Source of the DNA: a virus
DNA length: 48,117 nucleotides
Reading direction: 5' to 3' (one strand)
IMG/VR virus record: IMGVR_UViG_3300032677_000051
Location: 1-48,117 of that record
The first letter of the stretch is position 1. Each line of letters opens with the position of its first letter. Made by a program: the position numbers and the translations under genes. The notes beneath the pieces were generated by a model that ran no database searches, was not told where the DNA came from, and worked only from the letters and a program-made list of their open reading frames with translations. Of the stretch, positions 9,506 through 17,255 are shown piece after piece.

Positions 9506-9954
9506 TGAAGACATCACAACAAGGCATTGAACAACTTAAGACATTTGAAGGCTTTAGAAGCATGCCTTACTTAGATACAGCTGGTAAATGGACTGTTGGA
9601 TATGGACACCTGATGGTGTCTGGAGATGGATTGGTACAAGGTAGTCCAATCACTATGGGACAAGCAACTACCCTGCTTACGCAGGACGTTGGGACAGCTG
9701 AGCGTTGTATAAATGATACAGGTATTGATGTAACTCAGAATGAGTTTGATGCGTTAGTGTCGTTTACATACAACTTAGGTGTTGGTTCTTTACAACGGTC
9801 TACGTTGCTTAAGCTTATTAAAGCTGGCAACAAGCCAGCAGCAGCTCTTGAGTTTCCTAAATGGAGTATTGTAGCTGGTGGTCATAGCGACAGCATACTA
9901 AAACGTAGGTTAAAAGAACAAGCTTGTTTTAAAGATGGAGTATACGTATCATGA
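9502..9954 (+). CDS. endolysin, GH24 lysozyme family
   Basis: The 150-aa protein carries the T4/P22 lysozyme catalytic triad arrangement: E16 (TFEGFRS), D25 (YLDTAGKW) and T31 (TVGYGH), with spacing E-8-D-5-T. It cleaves the N-acetylmuramic acid to N-acetylglucosamine bond of peptidoglycan. No signal peptide or signal-anchor segment is present, so it needs a holin to reach the wall. It is followed by a membrane protein gene overlapping as ATGA, which together make the lysis cassette. Confidence 0.95.
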   Translation: MMKTSQQGIEQLKTFEGFRSMPYLDTAGKWTVGYGHLMVSGDGLVQGSPITMGQATTLLTQDVGTAERCINDTGIDVTQNEFDALVSFTYNLGVGSLQRSTLLKLIKAGNKPAAALEFPKWSIVAGGHSDSILKRRLKEQACFKDGVYVS

Positions 9955-10448
9955 ATTGGTTAATGCAGATTGCTCCTACCATTGCTACATGCCTTGGTGG
10001 CCCCCTTGCAGGACTGGCTACAGCAGCTTTATCTAAGCTGTTTGGTGTGTCAGGTGATCAAGTACAGTCAATGATCAACGATAATAAACTATCAGCTGAT
10101 CAAATCGCTCTTGTACAACAAGAAGAGATTAAGTTTAAAGAGCAGACACAAGCACTTGGTCTTAACTTTGAGCAATTGGCTGTTGAAGATCGCAAGTCAG
10201 CTAGAGACATGCAGACTGAAACAAAGTCTATGGTTCCAGCTGTTTTGTCATATGGTATTACTATTGGTTTCTTTGGAATCTTATTTTCTATTATGATGGG
10301 TTATGCACAAGACAATAACCAACCACTTTTGATTATGCTTGGTTCTCTTGGAACTGCGTGGGTTAGCGTTGTAGCCTTTTGGTTTGGATCTACCAATGGT
10401 AGCCAGAAGAAAGACCAGATGCTGTATAACTCAACTCCAAATCAATAG
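9951..10448 (+). CDS. putative holin / lysis membrane protein
   Basis: The 165-aa protein has a short hydrophobic N-terminal segment (about 5-30), a charged helical middle (about 45-90) and two hydrophobic helices near the C-terminus (about 95-115 and 128-148), then a polar tail. It overlaps the endolysin gene by four bases and is the last gene before the terminator. Location and membrane topology suggest a holin that releases the endolysin at the end of infection. No recognised spanin pair was found nearby. Confidence 0.7.
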   Translation: MNWLMQIAPTIATCLGGPLAGLATAALSKLFGVSGDQVQSMINDNKLSADQIALVQQEEIKFKEQTQALGLNFEQLAVEDRKSARDMQTETKSMVPAVLSYGITIGFFGILFSIMMGYAQDNNQPLLIMLGSLGTAWVSVVAFWFGSTNGSQKKDQMLYNSTPNQ

Positions 10449-10591
10449 TCAAGACGGCTAGAGGGTATCAAGAACATAGGGATTTTCCGTCTTTCTAACT
10501 ATGGTATCAACGAATTGGCAGGCGTAGCTTGTACTCCCTTATCCATTACATGCAATAAAAAAGCCACCCTTATGAGGTGGCTTCTTCATTT
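10449..10591. other. gap between convergent transcription units
   Basis: This stretch separates the last rightward gene from the last leftward gene. It holds a possible long-range stem (AAGACGG at 10452-10458 with CCGTCTT at 10488-10494) and ends in the bidirectional terminator. No open reading frame or tRNA fold could be supported. Confidence 0.5.
10561..10583. terminator. bidirectional intrinsic terminator
   Basis: An 8-bp perfect stem, AAGCCACC (10561-10568) with GGTGGCTT (10576-10583), surrounds a 7-base loop. It is preceded by an A-run and followed by a T-rich stretch, so it can act in both directions. It sits exactly where the rightward late unit and the leftward early unit meet. Confidence 0.85.
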
Positions 10592-10762
10592 CTACTTCTT
10601 GGTTTCTTCGTGTTGGTTAGTACCACGAATGACTTCACAAGGATAACTGTCTTCCGTCTTTTTAGCTTTAAAGATCTGATCCCAATTGTTGTCAAACGTC
10701 TCTTGGTCTTGCGGGGCAATAGGCTTGTCGCCTTTGCCACCGTCATGTCTACTTCTACGCAT
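10592..10762 (-). CDS. small hypothetical protein (56 aa)
   Basis: The gene begins MRRSRHDGGK and ends in a Lys-rich tail. The start overlaps the stop of the upstream gene as TAATG, and GGAGA lies seven bases before the ATG. The product is charged and has no membrane segment or known motif. It is the last gene of the leftward unit, just before the terminator. Confidence 0.65.
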   Translation of the reverse strand: MRRSRHDGGKGDKPIAPQDQETFDNNWDQIFKAKKTEDSYPCEVIRGTNQHEETKK

Positions 10763-10905
10763 TACTTCTCCGTCATAAATATTACTCTAATAAAGATTAG
10801 ATGAAAGATAACAATGGTGTACATTTTATTATCTTCGTCATAGTCATCAATGTATTCAAAGCCTGCTACCAGGCCTCGAATAAAGTCAAATGATACCTCA
10901 CACAT
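10762..10905 (-). CDS. small hypothetical protein (47 aa)
   Basis: The ATG lies within the end of the ribonucleotide reductase gene (ATGTGTGA overlap), consistent with translational coupling. The product has an acidic middle (YIDDYDEDN) followed by a hydrophobic helix (about residues 30-44), so it may associate with the membrane. Function unknown. Confidence 0.6.
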   Translation of the reverse strand: MCEVSFDFIRGLVAGFEYIDDYDEDNKMYTIVIFHLIFIRVIFMTEK

Positions 10906-12775
10906 ACTCACAAGCTCCATTTACACAAGCTAATTCATGGTGATTGATTGTAGAGTCGTCTTCTTCAAATGCATTAAATTCTTCCCAACTAATTGCTGGG
11001 AATAAGGCTTTAGCAGCTTCGTAGACTTCTTTGGTACAATCTTGATATGGTGCTTGTTGATAAGAGTGATCATTGAATGGTAGGAAACTGACCCCCCCTA
11101 CATCATCAAAGTTCTTGTAAACCCAGGCACCGACTTCCATCCACTCCTCTTCACGTACATATACTGTAATAGAGGGATTGTGTTCACACCAGAATTGTTT
11201 GAACTTAAGGTAATGCTCAAGCTGTTCTACAGCTGACCATTGCTTACGTAAGACTGAACCTTCAGGAGCTTTTTGTGGGAATGAGAACACAAGGTTACTC
11301 TCATTCATTACATCAACTTCTACGGGTACACCCTTTTCTTTAAGGAAGATAGCAAGTGGATCTTTTATATCTGCACGTACAGTGCGAATGTAATAATCAC
11401 TATGTCTAGGATGAATACCACTAGCCGAGTCAACCAACTGACTAACTGTACCGCTAGGCTTAACAGTAGTAATAGCAGCAGACTGTGGAATGCCAAGTTT
11501 AGTGGACCACTCTTTGTTAGTTTCAACACAAACATCTTTAAGGTGTTTGAGAGCTGTTTCACTTACTTGCTGCCCAAACAAGACATTGTCGAGGATTCCT
11601 GTGAGGCTAACCCCAAGGAGCCGTTCTTCTTCTGCGTTTCTTTGCCAGATTTTGCGAATGTACTTGAAATCGGTGAGAGTCGACTGAAAAGTCCCAAGGA
11701 TTGTAGCAATGCGAACCTTTCTAGATACGTCTTCGATAGTGTCGCTTGCTCGTATAACAGCCTCAGTAAGGTTGCAGAATCCGCATGGTCTGAGAATGAT
11801 TTCACCGCAAGGGTTTGTTCCAAATTCGTAATCAGCTTCTCTGCGTCCTGTAGCTGCAGCTTGCAATTGTGCAGATACTCGGTTAAAGATGCCACGTTCT
11901 CCAGATTTTGATTCATATAGTGATTGCCACTCTTTCATAAAGATGCCGATGTCCGGCTTTTCAGTGTAAGCTACTGAGTTGTTAGCTAATGCTCGTTGTT
12001 TTTCATCTTCCCACCAAGCGCCATTCTTGGCGTTACGCATACGCTCATCCGTCAGATTTGACAAGGAGATCAGAGCACTGCGTCGTACACCTCCCACTAC
12101 TACAATCTGAGCAATCTTGCATACTAAGTCATGGCATTCTACAGAGGATAACCTACGCCCCGCCGCTTTTTGGAAGAGTTCAATTGCGAATTGGAACAGG
12201 TCTTGGAGAGGCCTAGGTCCACTAGCCCTTCCTCCAAAAGTTTTAAGTCTTGCTCCAGCAGGTCTGACCTTGCTGTAATCAATCTCTGGGATAAGACCAG
12301 TGTAAAGTAAGCCAAGCAATTCTCGTAAGGCAGTTGCCCAACCCTGTTTCGAGTCCGCCACTGTAATCGTTGTATTGGTAAGAGAGAACTCACTTGCAAT
12401 CGTTGGCAACTTTTGGACATATTGTCTTTCTACAGAGAAACCTAAGCCTGTACCATTCATGAGAATGAACATAGCTTCGTCAAAGGCACGAACATCATCA
12501 ATAGGTAAGTAAGAGCAGTTATAACCTGCAATGTTATCACGTTCTAGAGCTGGTCCTGCTGTCATAAGGGCACGCATGGATGGCATTAGATCTAGATTAT
12601 AGATTGCATCGTATACTTCTTTGTATGGGAATGTCTCAGGGAAGCGTTTAGCCCAGAAATCACAGTAACGTGTAACTGTTTCCCCCCAATTCTCACGTCT
12701 ACCTTGATCAGGGATCCAACGAGCGTAGCGTGATTTGTGAATGTATTGCTGATAGTCGGTTAAGTTGTTACTCAT
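10898..12775 (-). CDS. adenosylcobalamin-dependent (class II) ribonucleoside-triphosphate reductase
   Basis: The start is the ATG at 12775; an adjacent TTG could add one residue. The protein is about 625 aa, shorter than the roughly 740 aa of the Lactobacillus monomeric enzyme. Visible features are NGTGLGFSVERQ, GRASGPRPLQDLF, GGVRRSALISLSNL, the active-site NPCGEIILRPCGFCNL and GTVSQLVDSASG. The C-terminal CVNGAC-EYV supplies the redox cysteine pair. It reduces ribonucleotides to deoxyribonucleotides with a B12-generated thiyl radical, needing no second subunit or oxygen. It supplies DNA precursors for the replication genes upstream in the same unit. Confidence 0.92.
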   Translation of the reverse strand: MSNNLTDYQQYIHKSRYARWIPDQGRRENWGETVTRYCDFWAKRFPETFPYKEVYDAIYNLDLMPSMRALMTAGPALERDNIAGYNCSYLPIDDVRAFDEAMFILMNGTGLGFSVERQYVQKLPTIASEFSLTNTTITVADSKQGWATALRELLGLLYTGLIPEIDYSKVRPAGARLKTFGGRASGPRPLQDLFQFAIELFQKAAGRRLSSVECHDLVCKIAQIVVVGGVRRSALISLSNLTDERMRNAKNGAWWEDEKQRALANNSVAYTEKPDIGIFMKEWQSLYESKSGERGIFNRVSAQLQAAATGRREADYEFGTNPCGEIILRPCGFCNLTEAVIRASDTIEDVSRKVRIATILGTFQSTLTDFKYIRKIWQRNAEEERLLGVSLTGILDNVLFGQQVSETALKHLKDVCVETNKEWSTKLGIPQSAAITTVKPSGTVSQLVDSASGIHPRHSDYYIRTVRADIKDPLAIFLKEKGVPVEVDVMNESNLVFSFPQKAPEGSVLRKQWSAVEQLEHYLKFKQFWCEHNPSITVYVREEEWMEVGAWVYKNFDDVGGVSFLPFNDHSYQQAPYQDCTKEVYEAAKALFPAISWEEFNAFEEDDSTINHHELACVNGACEYV

Positions 12776-12938
12776 CAAATGGTTCTTCGTCCAGTTCTTT
12801 TTCTAATTCATCAGCGAGTTCTTCGATTAGATCTTGGAATCGCTCTACAATATCCTCACTAGTGATTTTAAGGATCTCTAGTAAGGATACTTCATCTATA
12901 CGACGTAAACGGTCGAATATATCTACTAAGGTTAGCAT
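12768..12938 (-). CDS. small acidic helical protein (56 aa)
   Basis: The ATG at 12938 overlaps the end of the upstream gene as ATGCTAA, and the stop overlaps the start of the reductase gene. The product is almost entirely helical and very acidic (ELADELEKELDEE near the C-terminus) with a heptad-like pattern, so a short coiled coil is likely. Function unknown. The dense overlaps on both sides support it as a real gene. Confidence 0.65.
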   Translation of the reverse strand: MLTLVDIFDRLRRIDEVSLLEILKITSEDIVERFQDLIEELADELEKELDEEPFDE

Positions 12939-13360
12939 TTATACCGATCATCTAGGTCTGGTCGTGTTTTGGTCATGTTAGATAGAAACATCCAGCAACA
13001 GCCAAGATGATCAATATGTGGAAGGCCACTTTCTGCGTCAATGTCTTCGCCTCTTTGTAAAGCAGCGAGGTGGCGGAGCATAGCAGCAGTGAGACGACTA
13101 TAACTAATACCATTTCTCCAATTATGCTCGTCATACTTCTTAGCTCCAAAAGTTAATACCTTGGCAAGACCCTCTAGAGCATCGAAGTCTAGGAGATCCA
13201 TTCTAGGTTTGTCGTTATCATATTTGAGCCCCCCTTCGGGGATCATGTCTTTAATGTCGTTTTCTGTGATCATTTGTGTTGGTAATATGCCACTCCTAGC
13301 AGCATTAACCCTACTATTAGTAGCATACATTTCCTCAATTTGCTTGTCTAATCGTGGCAT
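12932..13360 (-). CDS. dATP/dGTP diphosphohydrolase-like protein (DUF5664 type)
   Basis: The C-terminal 100 residues match the phage family with a GGLKYDNDKPRMDLL motif and a following FGAKKYDEHNWRNG motif, ending with HIDHLGCCWMFLSN. These proteins are annotated as dNTP hydrolase N-terminal-like; the metal-binding residues are likely the Glu/Asp/His set in the helical core. The start is uncertain: ATG 13360 (142 aa) or ATG 13330, right after the stop of the upstream gene. A longer open frame to 13630 would overlap the exonuclease deeply and was not chosen. A role in nucleotide pool control fits the neighbouring reductase. Confidence 0.75.
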   Translation of the reverse strand: MPRLDKQIEEMYATNSRVNAARSGILPTQMITENDIKDMIPEGGLKYDNDKPRMDLLDFDALEGLAKVLTFGAKKYDEHNWRNGISYSRLTAAMLRHLAALQRGEDIDAESGLPHIDHLGCCWMFLSNMTKTRPDLDDRYKC

Positions 13361-14078
13361 TAGCCACGTCTGTTTTAGTTGATCTGCTCCAAGTACCGCA
13401 GTTAGTGCACTGATATCTCTGATAAGACCCGCTGATTGTTCTTGCGGTGCCTCGTCGTTGAATAGCTTTTGATCCACAGTTTGGGCATACATGTTCATCT
13501 TGTCCATCGTATACATTCCTATTAGGATGTGATTTAATCCAAGGAAGCACTTTGTGATATACCTTTTCAAGTAACACAACGTCTTGCTTGTTATATTTCT
13601 CCATGATTTTCCATGCAGTGGGATCGCCATTCATACAGCGTACCCAAAGACTATGACCTTCATGACTTGTTTTAGAGCCAAGGCCGAGGCGTTGCGCTAC
13701 GTAATCAAGTTTGTTAGAAGGGAAGCGGAAGTTACTGCGCATGGTTCGCAAGAGATCAATTTGCTTATATGGAGCTGGTGGTAACATATCGTTTAACAAG
13801 AACTCTTTGTTGAGGGTTGGCATGTCAAACTTAGTGCCATTGTAGTGAACAACAGCATCTGCTTCGTTAATCATTGTGTAAATCCGCTTAAGCATTTTCT
13901 TATCGCTGGATTGATGCACTGAATCGAAGAAGATTTCTTTTTCACCTAACCATTTAGCAGCCCAGCACATTACGTACGAAGACTCTTGTAGTTGGTTAAT
14001 AGAGACGTTCTGTTGCCATAGCCCCCATACGTGAGCTGTATTGGGACTTGTTTCTATATCTAGTAATAATATCTTCAT
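13335..14078 (-). CDS. RNase H-fold 3'-5' exonuclease with C-terminal zinc ribbon
   Basis: The 247-aa protein begins MKILLLDIETSPN, the DxE motif of DnaQ/PolB-type exonucleases. It carries the second motif in VVHYNGTKFDMPTLN and the third around YNKQDVVLLEKVY. The last 50 residues hold a zinc ribbon (CPNCG and CTNCG). Proteins of this kind occur next to phage replication genes and probably trim single-stranded DNA or RNA ends. The start overlaps the upstream stop as TAATG. The zinc ribbon suggests nucleic acid or partner binding. Confidence 0.85.
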   Translation of the reverse strand: MKILLLDIETSPNTAHVWGLWQQNVSINQLQESSYVMCWAAKWLGEKEIFFDSVHQSSDKKMLKRIYTMINEADAVVHYNGTKFDMPTLNKEFLLNDMLPPAPYKQIDLLRTMRSNFRFPSNKLDYVAQRLGLGSKTSHEGHSLWVRCMNGDPTAWKIMEKYNKQDVVLLEKVYHKVLPWIKSHPNRNVYDGQDEHVCPNCGSKAIQRRGTARTISGSYQRYQCTNCGTWSRSTKTDVANATIRQAN

Positions 14079-14539
14079 TATGCTATTGGTTTAATCCAAG
14101 TTATTGGTTCTTTTCTATCTAGTGAATATACTTTGACTGGTTCATGACTCATAAGGTCAACCTGACATGCCCAGTATACAGCGTCTTCTGCGGTACCACC
14201 AGCACGCATTATTGCTTCAGCTGCATGGATACCACTACCAATTGCCATAAAGGTACGCACAGGTTCCCATTCAATACCATCGTCACTTACCTGTAAACCT
14301 TCGTCAGTTAATATCATGAACGAGTTGTCATTGTTTTTTAACTTAGGAGGTACTTTACTTTTAGTACGTAGGTATTGTAGGACTTTTTCACAGTCACCAA
14401 AGTGACCAGCACCAGCAAACCAACCATCAGGAATTCGTGAACATTTTTCATCGAAGTACTTTGTGTTAGTATCTGTGTCTGAATACTGGCTATCTGTGAC
14501 AATGACTTTACGTCTCCAGTCACCTACAATCGTTGTCAT
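14078..14539 (-). CDS. HslV/proteasome-like Ntn hydrolase
   Basis: I set the start at ATG 14539, one base after the stop of the upstream gene. This gives 153 aa beginning MTTIVGDWRR. After Met removal the N-terminal Thr would be the nucleophile, as in HslV (TTIV). A conserved Asp lies in VIVTDSQ and a Lys in DEKCSRI, matching the Asp17 and Lys33 positions. WFAGAGHFGD and FMAIGSGIHAAEAIMRAG match the GFAGG and AIGSGG segments of HslV. A longer open frame to 14590 would bury the Thr and is not favoured. It should be a threonine peptidase, perhaps working with host HslU. No phage HslU is visible. It is shorter than HslV (about 175 aa). Confidence 0.8.
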   Translation of the reverse strand: MTTIVGDWRRKVIVTDSQYSDTDTNTKYFDEKCSRIPDGWFAGAGHFGDCEKVLQYLRTKSKVPPKLKNNDNSFMILTDEGLQVSDDGIEWEPVRTFMAIGSGIHAAEAIMRAGGTAEDAVYWACQVDLMSHEPVKVYSLDRKEPITWIKPIA

Positions 14540-14540
14540 G

Positions 14541-14807
14541 TTATTGAGTAGCGATTGGTGATGGAGCTGTTTCTTTCTTTGGACGACCACGAGTTAGCAT
14601 AGCGTCTGCATTAGCCCAACAAGCGTCAAATTGAACAGTAGATGGATTTTGGTTTTTGTCTAGTAACGCATCAAGGAATGTATTAGCAAATAAGCTACGC
14701 TGACTTACTGATACACCCTCTTTGAAGCCTTCTAAGAATGCACTCCGTAAGGCGTTGTTCATATCTTGATCTGTTACACGTTGTTCGTGTAGTGTGGCAA
14801 TTGCCAT
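14541..14807 (-). CDS. hypothetical protein (88 aa)
   Basis: The product is mostly helical, begins MAIATLHEQRV and contains a GRPKK basic patch near the C-terminus. The start is two bases after the upstream stop, and the stop is one base from the HslV-like start, so it may be co-translated with that gene. It might be a partner or inhibitor of the Ntn hydrolase, which is speculation from position only. Confidence 0.7.
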   Translation of the reverse strand: MAIATLHEQRVTDQDMNNALRSAFLEGFKEGVSVSQRSLFANTFLDALLDKNQNPSTVQFDACWANADAMLTRGRPKKETAPSPIATQ

Positions 14808-14808
14808 A

Positions 14809-14988
14809 TTATTGCATCCCTTCTGGTCCTTCGACTACAACAACGCTACGTGTGTCAACGAGTTGTACTCCGTTATTAATTAAGATATCCATAGCCATCT
14901 CTAGTAACAGATGTACTTGATTTGTGCTAAGGTTGGCATGGAAGTCTACGCTCCCATCAGCCATTTCGATTATCTGATGTATTTTCAT
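14809..14988 (-). CDS. hypothetical protein (59 aa)
   Basis: ATG 14988 overlaps the stop of the endonuclease gene as ATGA. An ATG three codons earlier (14997) is also possible. The sequence (MKIHQIIEMADGSVDFHANL) reads as a small alpha-beta protein with a hydrophobic central helix. Function unknown. Confidence 0.65.
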   Translation of the reverse strand: MKIHQIIEMADGSVDFHANLSTNQVHLLLEMAMDILINNGVQLVDTRSVVVVEGPEGMQ

Positions 14989-15392
14989 GTGAGCCATTCT
15001 GGCGGCAGACCATCACGCAAATCCGACCACATAAAGCCAGCCTTAGTTGCCCAGTCTCCGTAAGAAGTTTTAGATCCTTTTCTTAATTTAACTCGTGCAT
15101 TCTGGAAGAAGATATAGAAGGTATGGTCAGGATATTGTTCCTTGACCCATATCATCTTCTTTCTATCTTCAACAGTCAGCTTACCTTTAGTTTCAATGTA
15201 AACCTTGTCTTTTACTTTCCAGTCAGGAATGTAAGTTCTTATGGCTTCAGGTTGCTTGAACTTTAGGCGGTCCGGTTCGTACGTCACTGAGTCCGGGATC
15301 AGAGTTCTGAACTTCGCTTCGAACTTTGACTTGTAGGCTTGGAGGAACCCAGAGTTCTCCTTGACTTCTTTGGATATAGAGGAGCGCCCCAT
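14985..15392 (-). CDS. endonuclease I-like Holliday junction resolvase (T7 gp3 family)
   Basis: The 135-aa protein has the T7 endonuclease I pattern: YIPDW with the metal-binding Asp, VYIETKGK with catalytic Glu and Lys, then DRKKMIWVKEQYPD, a KGSKTSYGDWATKAG motif and LPPEWL at the end. It cuts branched DNA and can help break down host DNA or resolve replication intermediates. Its first 49 codons overlap the exonuclease gene in another frame. The N-terminus aligns in length with T7 gp3, so this start is kept although no clear ribosome binding site is seen. Confidence 0.88.
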   Translation of the reverse strand: MGRSSISKEVKENSGFLQAYKSKFEAKFRTLIPDSVTYEPDRLKFKQPEAIRTYIPDWKVKDKVYIETKGKLTVEDRKKMIWVKEQYPDHTFYIFFQNARVKLRKGSKTSYGDWATKAGFMWSDLRDGLPPEWLT

Positions 15393-16029
15393 TTAAGTTA
15401 ATGTCGTGTGCTTCATTTGTGTAAATCTCTTTCACATAGTTGAACATGTCAACAGCATTAGAGCAATAATCAATTGCATCATGATGGTGTTGCATGAACT
15501 TAGGCCATTTCTGTCTTGCTTTGCCGTCATAACCTGGTATATTGTCTGATACGTCTCCTAAGATTAATTGCTTGTAAAAGCTTTTTAATCCTTCAATGGG
15601 AGTTACGAACGATCGTTCTTTGGTTACAAAGTTAAAATGATGACCAGAGATCATCTTTAAGTCTTTGTCAATAGAACAGACAACAAAGGACATTGGGTCC
15701 TCACAGTCTGTGGCAGCGATACCGATAAGATCGTCTGCTTCACAGCCTTCTGAGATAACCGCATTCCATGTTTTGACAAGGTAATCCCTGCACGCCTGTA
15801 GATGTACAGGCTTGGGCTTGTCTTTACGATTGGCTTTGTACTCTGGATAGATGTCATAACGGAAGTTATCTTTGCCTGTTAAAAAGCAACGGTATTCGTT
15901 ACTTTCTGACTCACGCAGGATATCACGCATCATGTTTTCTATCCGAAGTACAGCAATCTCTTCAGGTTCATGTTCGGCACTAGCAGAACAGCGATATGCA
16001 ACGATATCACCGTCTATTAGTGCTTGCAT
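15247..16029 (-). CDS. 5'-3' exonuclease (T7 gp6 / FEN-like)
   Basis: The start is ATG 16029, overlapping the stop of the upstream gene as TGATG. The 260-aa protein has the 5' nuclease acidic motifs: ALIDGDIVAYR, SEGCEADDLIGIAA, VCSIDKDLKMI and LGDVSDNIPGYDG. It degrades one strand of duplex DNA from the 5' end, for host DNA breakdown, primer removal and recombination. After the usual end of the family (GELWVPP) about 35 further residues are read in a different frame from endonuclease I. Confidence 0.9.
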   Translation of the reverse strand: MQALIDGDIVAYRCSASAEHEPEEIAVLRIENMMRDILRESESNEYRCFLTGKDNFRYDIYPEYKANRKDKPKPVHLQACRDYLVKTWNAVISEGCEADDLIGIAATDCEDPMSFVVCSIDKDLKMISGHHFNFVTKERSFVTPIEGLKSFYKQLILGDVSDNIPGYDGKARQKWPKFMQHHHDAIDYCSNAVDMFNYVKEIYTNEAHDINLNGALLYIQRSQGELWVPPSLQVKVRSEVQNSDPGLSDVRTGPPKVQAT

Positions 16030-16544
16030 CACTCTACAGTAGGCATATCAAACTCTACCATTTCGCTTTCTATTTCTTCGATTGTTGTTTTCTTTTTACC
16101 GAAGACGAAGTCCTCAAGTTCTTTTGCGGTGGCAATGACGTCGGATACTTTGAGCGACTTAGCACCCACAGAAAGAATTGCTGTAGCGTTGCTAAGAGAC
16201 GACTGACGAATGATGTAGACTTGACGTGCTGCACGTTCTTCTGGGGTCTCGTACGTACTACGTGGGGTTGGGCTTGCTGCCTTGCTTCCAGCACTACTTG
16301 CTGAGGCTGCTTGACTGCCGTCGGCTTTCTTGGCACTGACGAACTCGTCGTACCCTTTGTCGTTTTTGGCTTCTGTGACTTCAAATGTTTCTCCTGCTTG
16401 TGCTTTAGATAAGATTGGGTATACAAACTTCTTGCTAGATACTACGTTACGTGTTGATGTTTTACCATCGCCAGTAAAGTTAATTTTAGCAATTTGGAAT
16501 GATCCACGATCATCAATAATAACACCGTTAACTGTAATTAACAT
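16029..16544 (-). CDS. putative single-stranded DNA-binding protein
   Basis: The 171-aa protein has a beta-rich N-terminal half (about 1-75), a Ser/Ala linker (about 76-95) and a helical region with AARQVYIIRQSSLSNATAI and a final acidic tail (EEIESEMVEFDMP). A beta barrel plus acidic tail fits phage SSB proteins. RQ..I.RQS.L..A is a recurring motif in SSB-like proteins encoded beside PolA in phages, from memory. AAGGAAAG precedes the start. It lies between the polymerase and the exonuclease, which supports a replication role. Confidence 0.6.
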   Translation of the reverse strand: MLITVNGVIIDDRGSFQIAKINFTGDGKTSTRNVVSSKKFVYPILSKAQAGETFEVTEAKNDKGYDEFVSAKKADGSQAASASSAGSKAASPTPRSTYETPEERAARQVYIIRQSSLSNATAILSVGAKSLKVSDVIATAKELEDFVFGKKKTTIEEIESEMVEFDMPTVE

Positions 16545-16556
16545 ACTTTCCTTTTT

Positions 16557-17255
16557 CTAATGATTCATTGTGGGGCCATAGTGGCACTCACATGCTAATG
16601 GTATATTTGGTTTAACTCCGAACATCCTCTCAAAGTTTGTCGGCATGTCCGCAAAGCTATCCTCAAATAACTTAATAGTTTTTTCTACTTCTACATCGTC
16701 TACATCTACGAGGATACTGTCATGGATAGTTCCAATAAGACGTCCTCTAATTCCTGCTCGCTTAAACCTTTTCGCAAAGCATACTCTGATAATTGCCATG
16801 ATGTCATGACCAGTTCCTTGTACAGGGTGATTTGTTAGTGTTGTCCATGGGATGGCTAGGTTGCCTTTGAAATCACGAACCAAGTCGAAGTACCATTCCC
16901 GTCCCTGAGGCCCAATGATAGGGAGACGTTGGCTGACCAATCGTGCCCAGGATTTGTGAGTAGTATCCAGTCCCTTGTATTTGGTGAAGAACTTATCTCC
17001 AATAGATTCCCAAAACTTAACCGTGCTGTTTGTTGCGGCAAATTCGGGGTCTTTGGAAAAGGCGTAAGCACTTCCACGATAGATAGTGCGGAAGAGATAT
17101 TTCTTTGCGATAAGTCGGCTAGGAAGGCCGAAAGCTCTTTCATTCTCGCTATGTAAGTCTCGTCCTTCAAGAATCTCCTCCATCCCTATGGGATCTTGTG
17201 ATAACCAAACTGCTGTCCACCATTCCAGGGCTTTTGCGTCTGCTTGTATAATCAT
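16557..17255 (-). CDS. DNA polymerase A, C-terminal (palm/fingers) part of split gene
   Basis: The 232-aa product starts exactly at polymerase motif A (MIIQADAKALEW). It continues with motif B-like RLIAKKYLFRTIYRGSAY and motif C with the catalytic Asp in GTIHDSILVDV. It lacks the exonuclease and thumb, which are encoded by the gene at 17388-18587. The two parts are in the same reading frame but separated by a small gene in another frame. The start overlaps that gene's stop as ATGA. It would have to assemble with the N-terminal part to form a working replicase. Confidence 0.88.
   Translation of the reverse strand: MIIQADAKALEWWTAVWLSQDPIGMEEILEGRDLHSENERAFGLPSRLIAKKYLFRTIYRGSAYAFSKDPEFAATNSTVKFWESIGDKFFTKYKGLDTTHKSWARLVSQRLPIIGPQGREWYFDLVRDFKGNLAIPWTTLTNHPVQGTGHDIMAIIRVCFAKRFKRAGIRGRLIGTIHDSILVDVDDVEVEKTIKLFEDSFADMPTNFERMFGVKPNIPLACECHYGPTMNH

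Noticed and set aside
10449-10560. tRNA-like fold after the holin gene
   Set aside because: A possible seven-base stem is present, but no TPsiC-type GGTTCGA motif or cloverleaf could be drawn on either strand.
10577-10804. 75-aa open frame on the plus strand
   Set aside because: It overlaps two coupled minus-strand genes and the terminator, and has no start signals.
11402-11911. 169-aa open frame on the plus strand
   Set aside because: It lies wholly antisense to the ribonucleotide reductase, whose catalytic motifs are intact, and reads as Ser/Cys-rich low-quality sequence.
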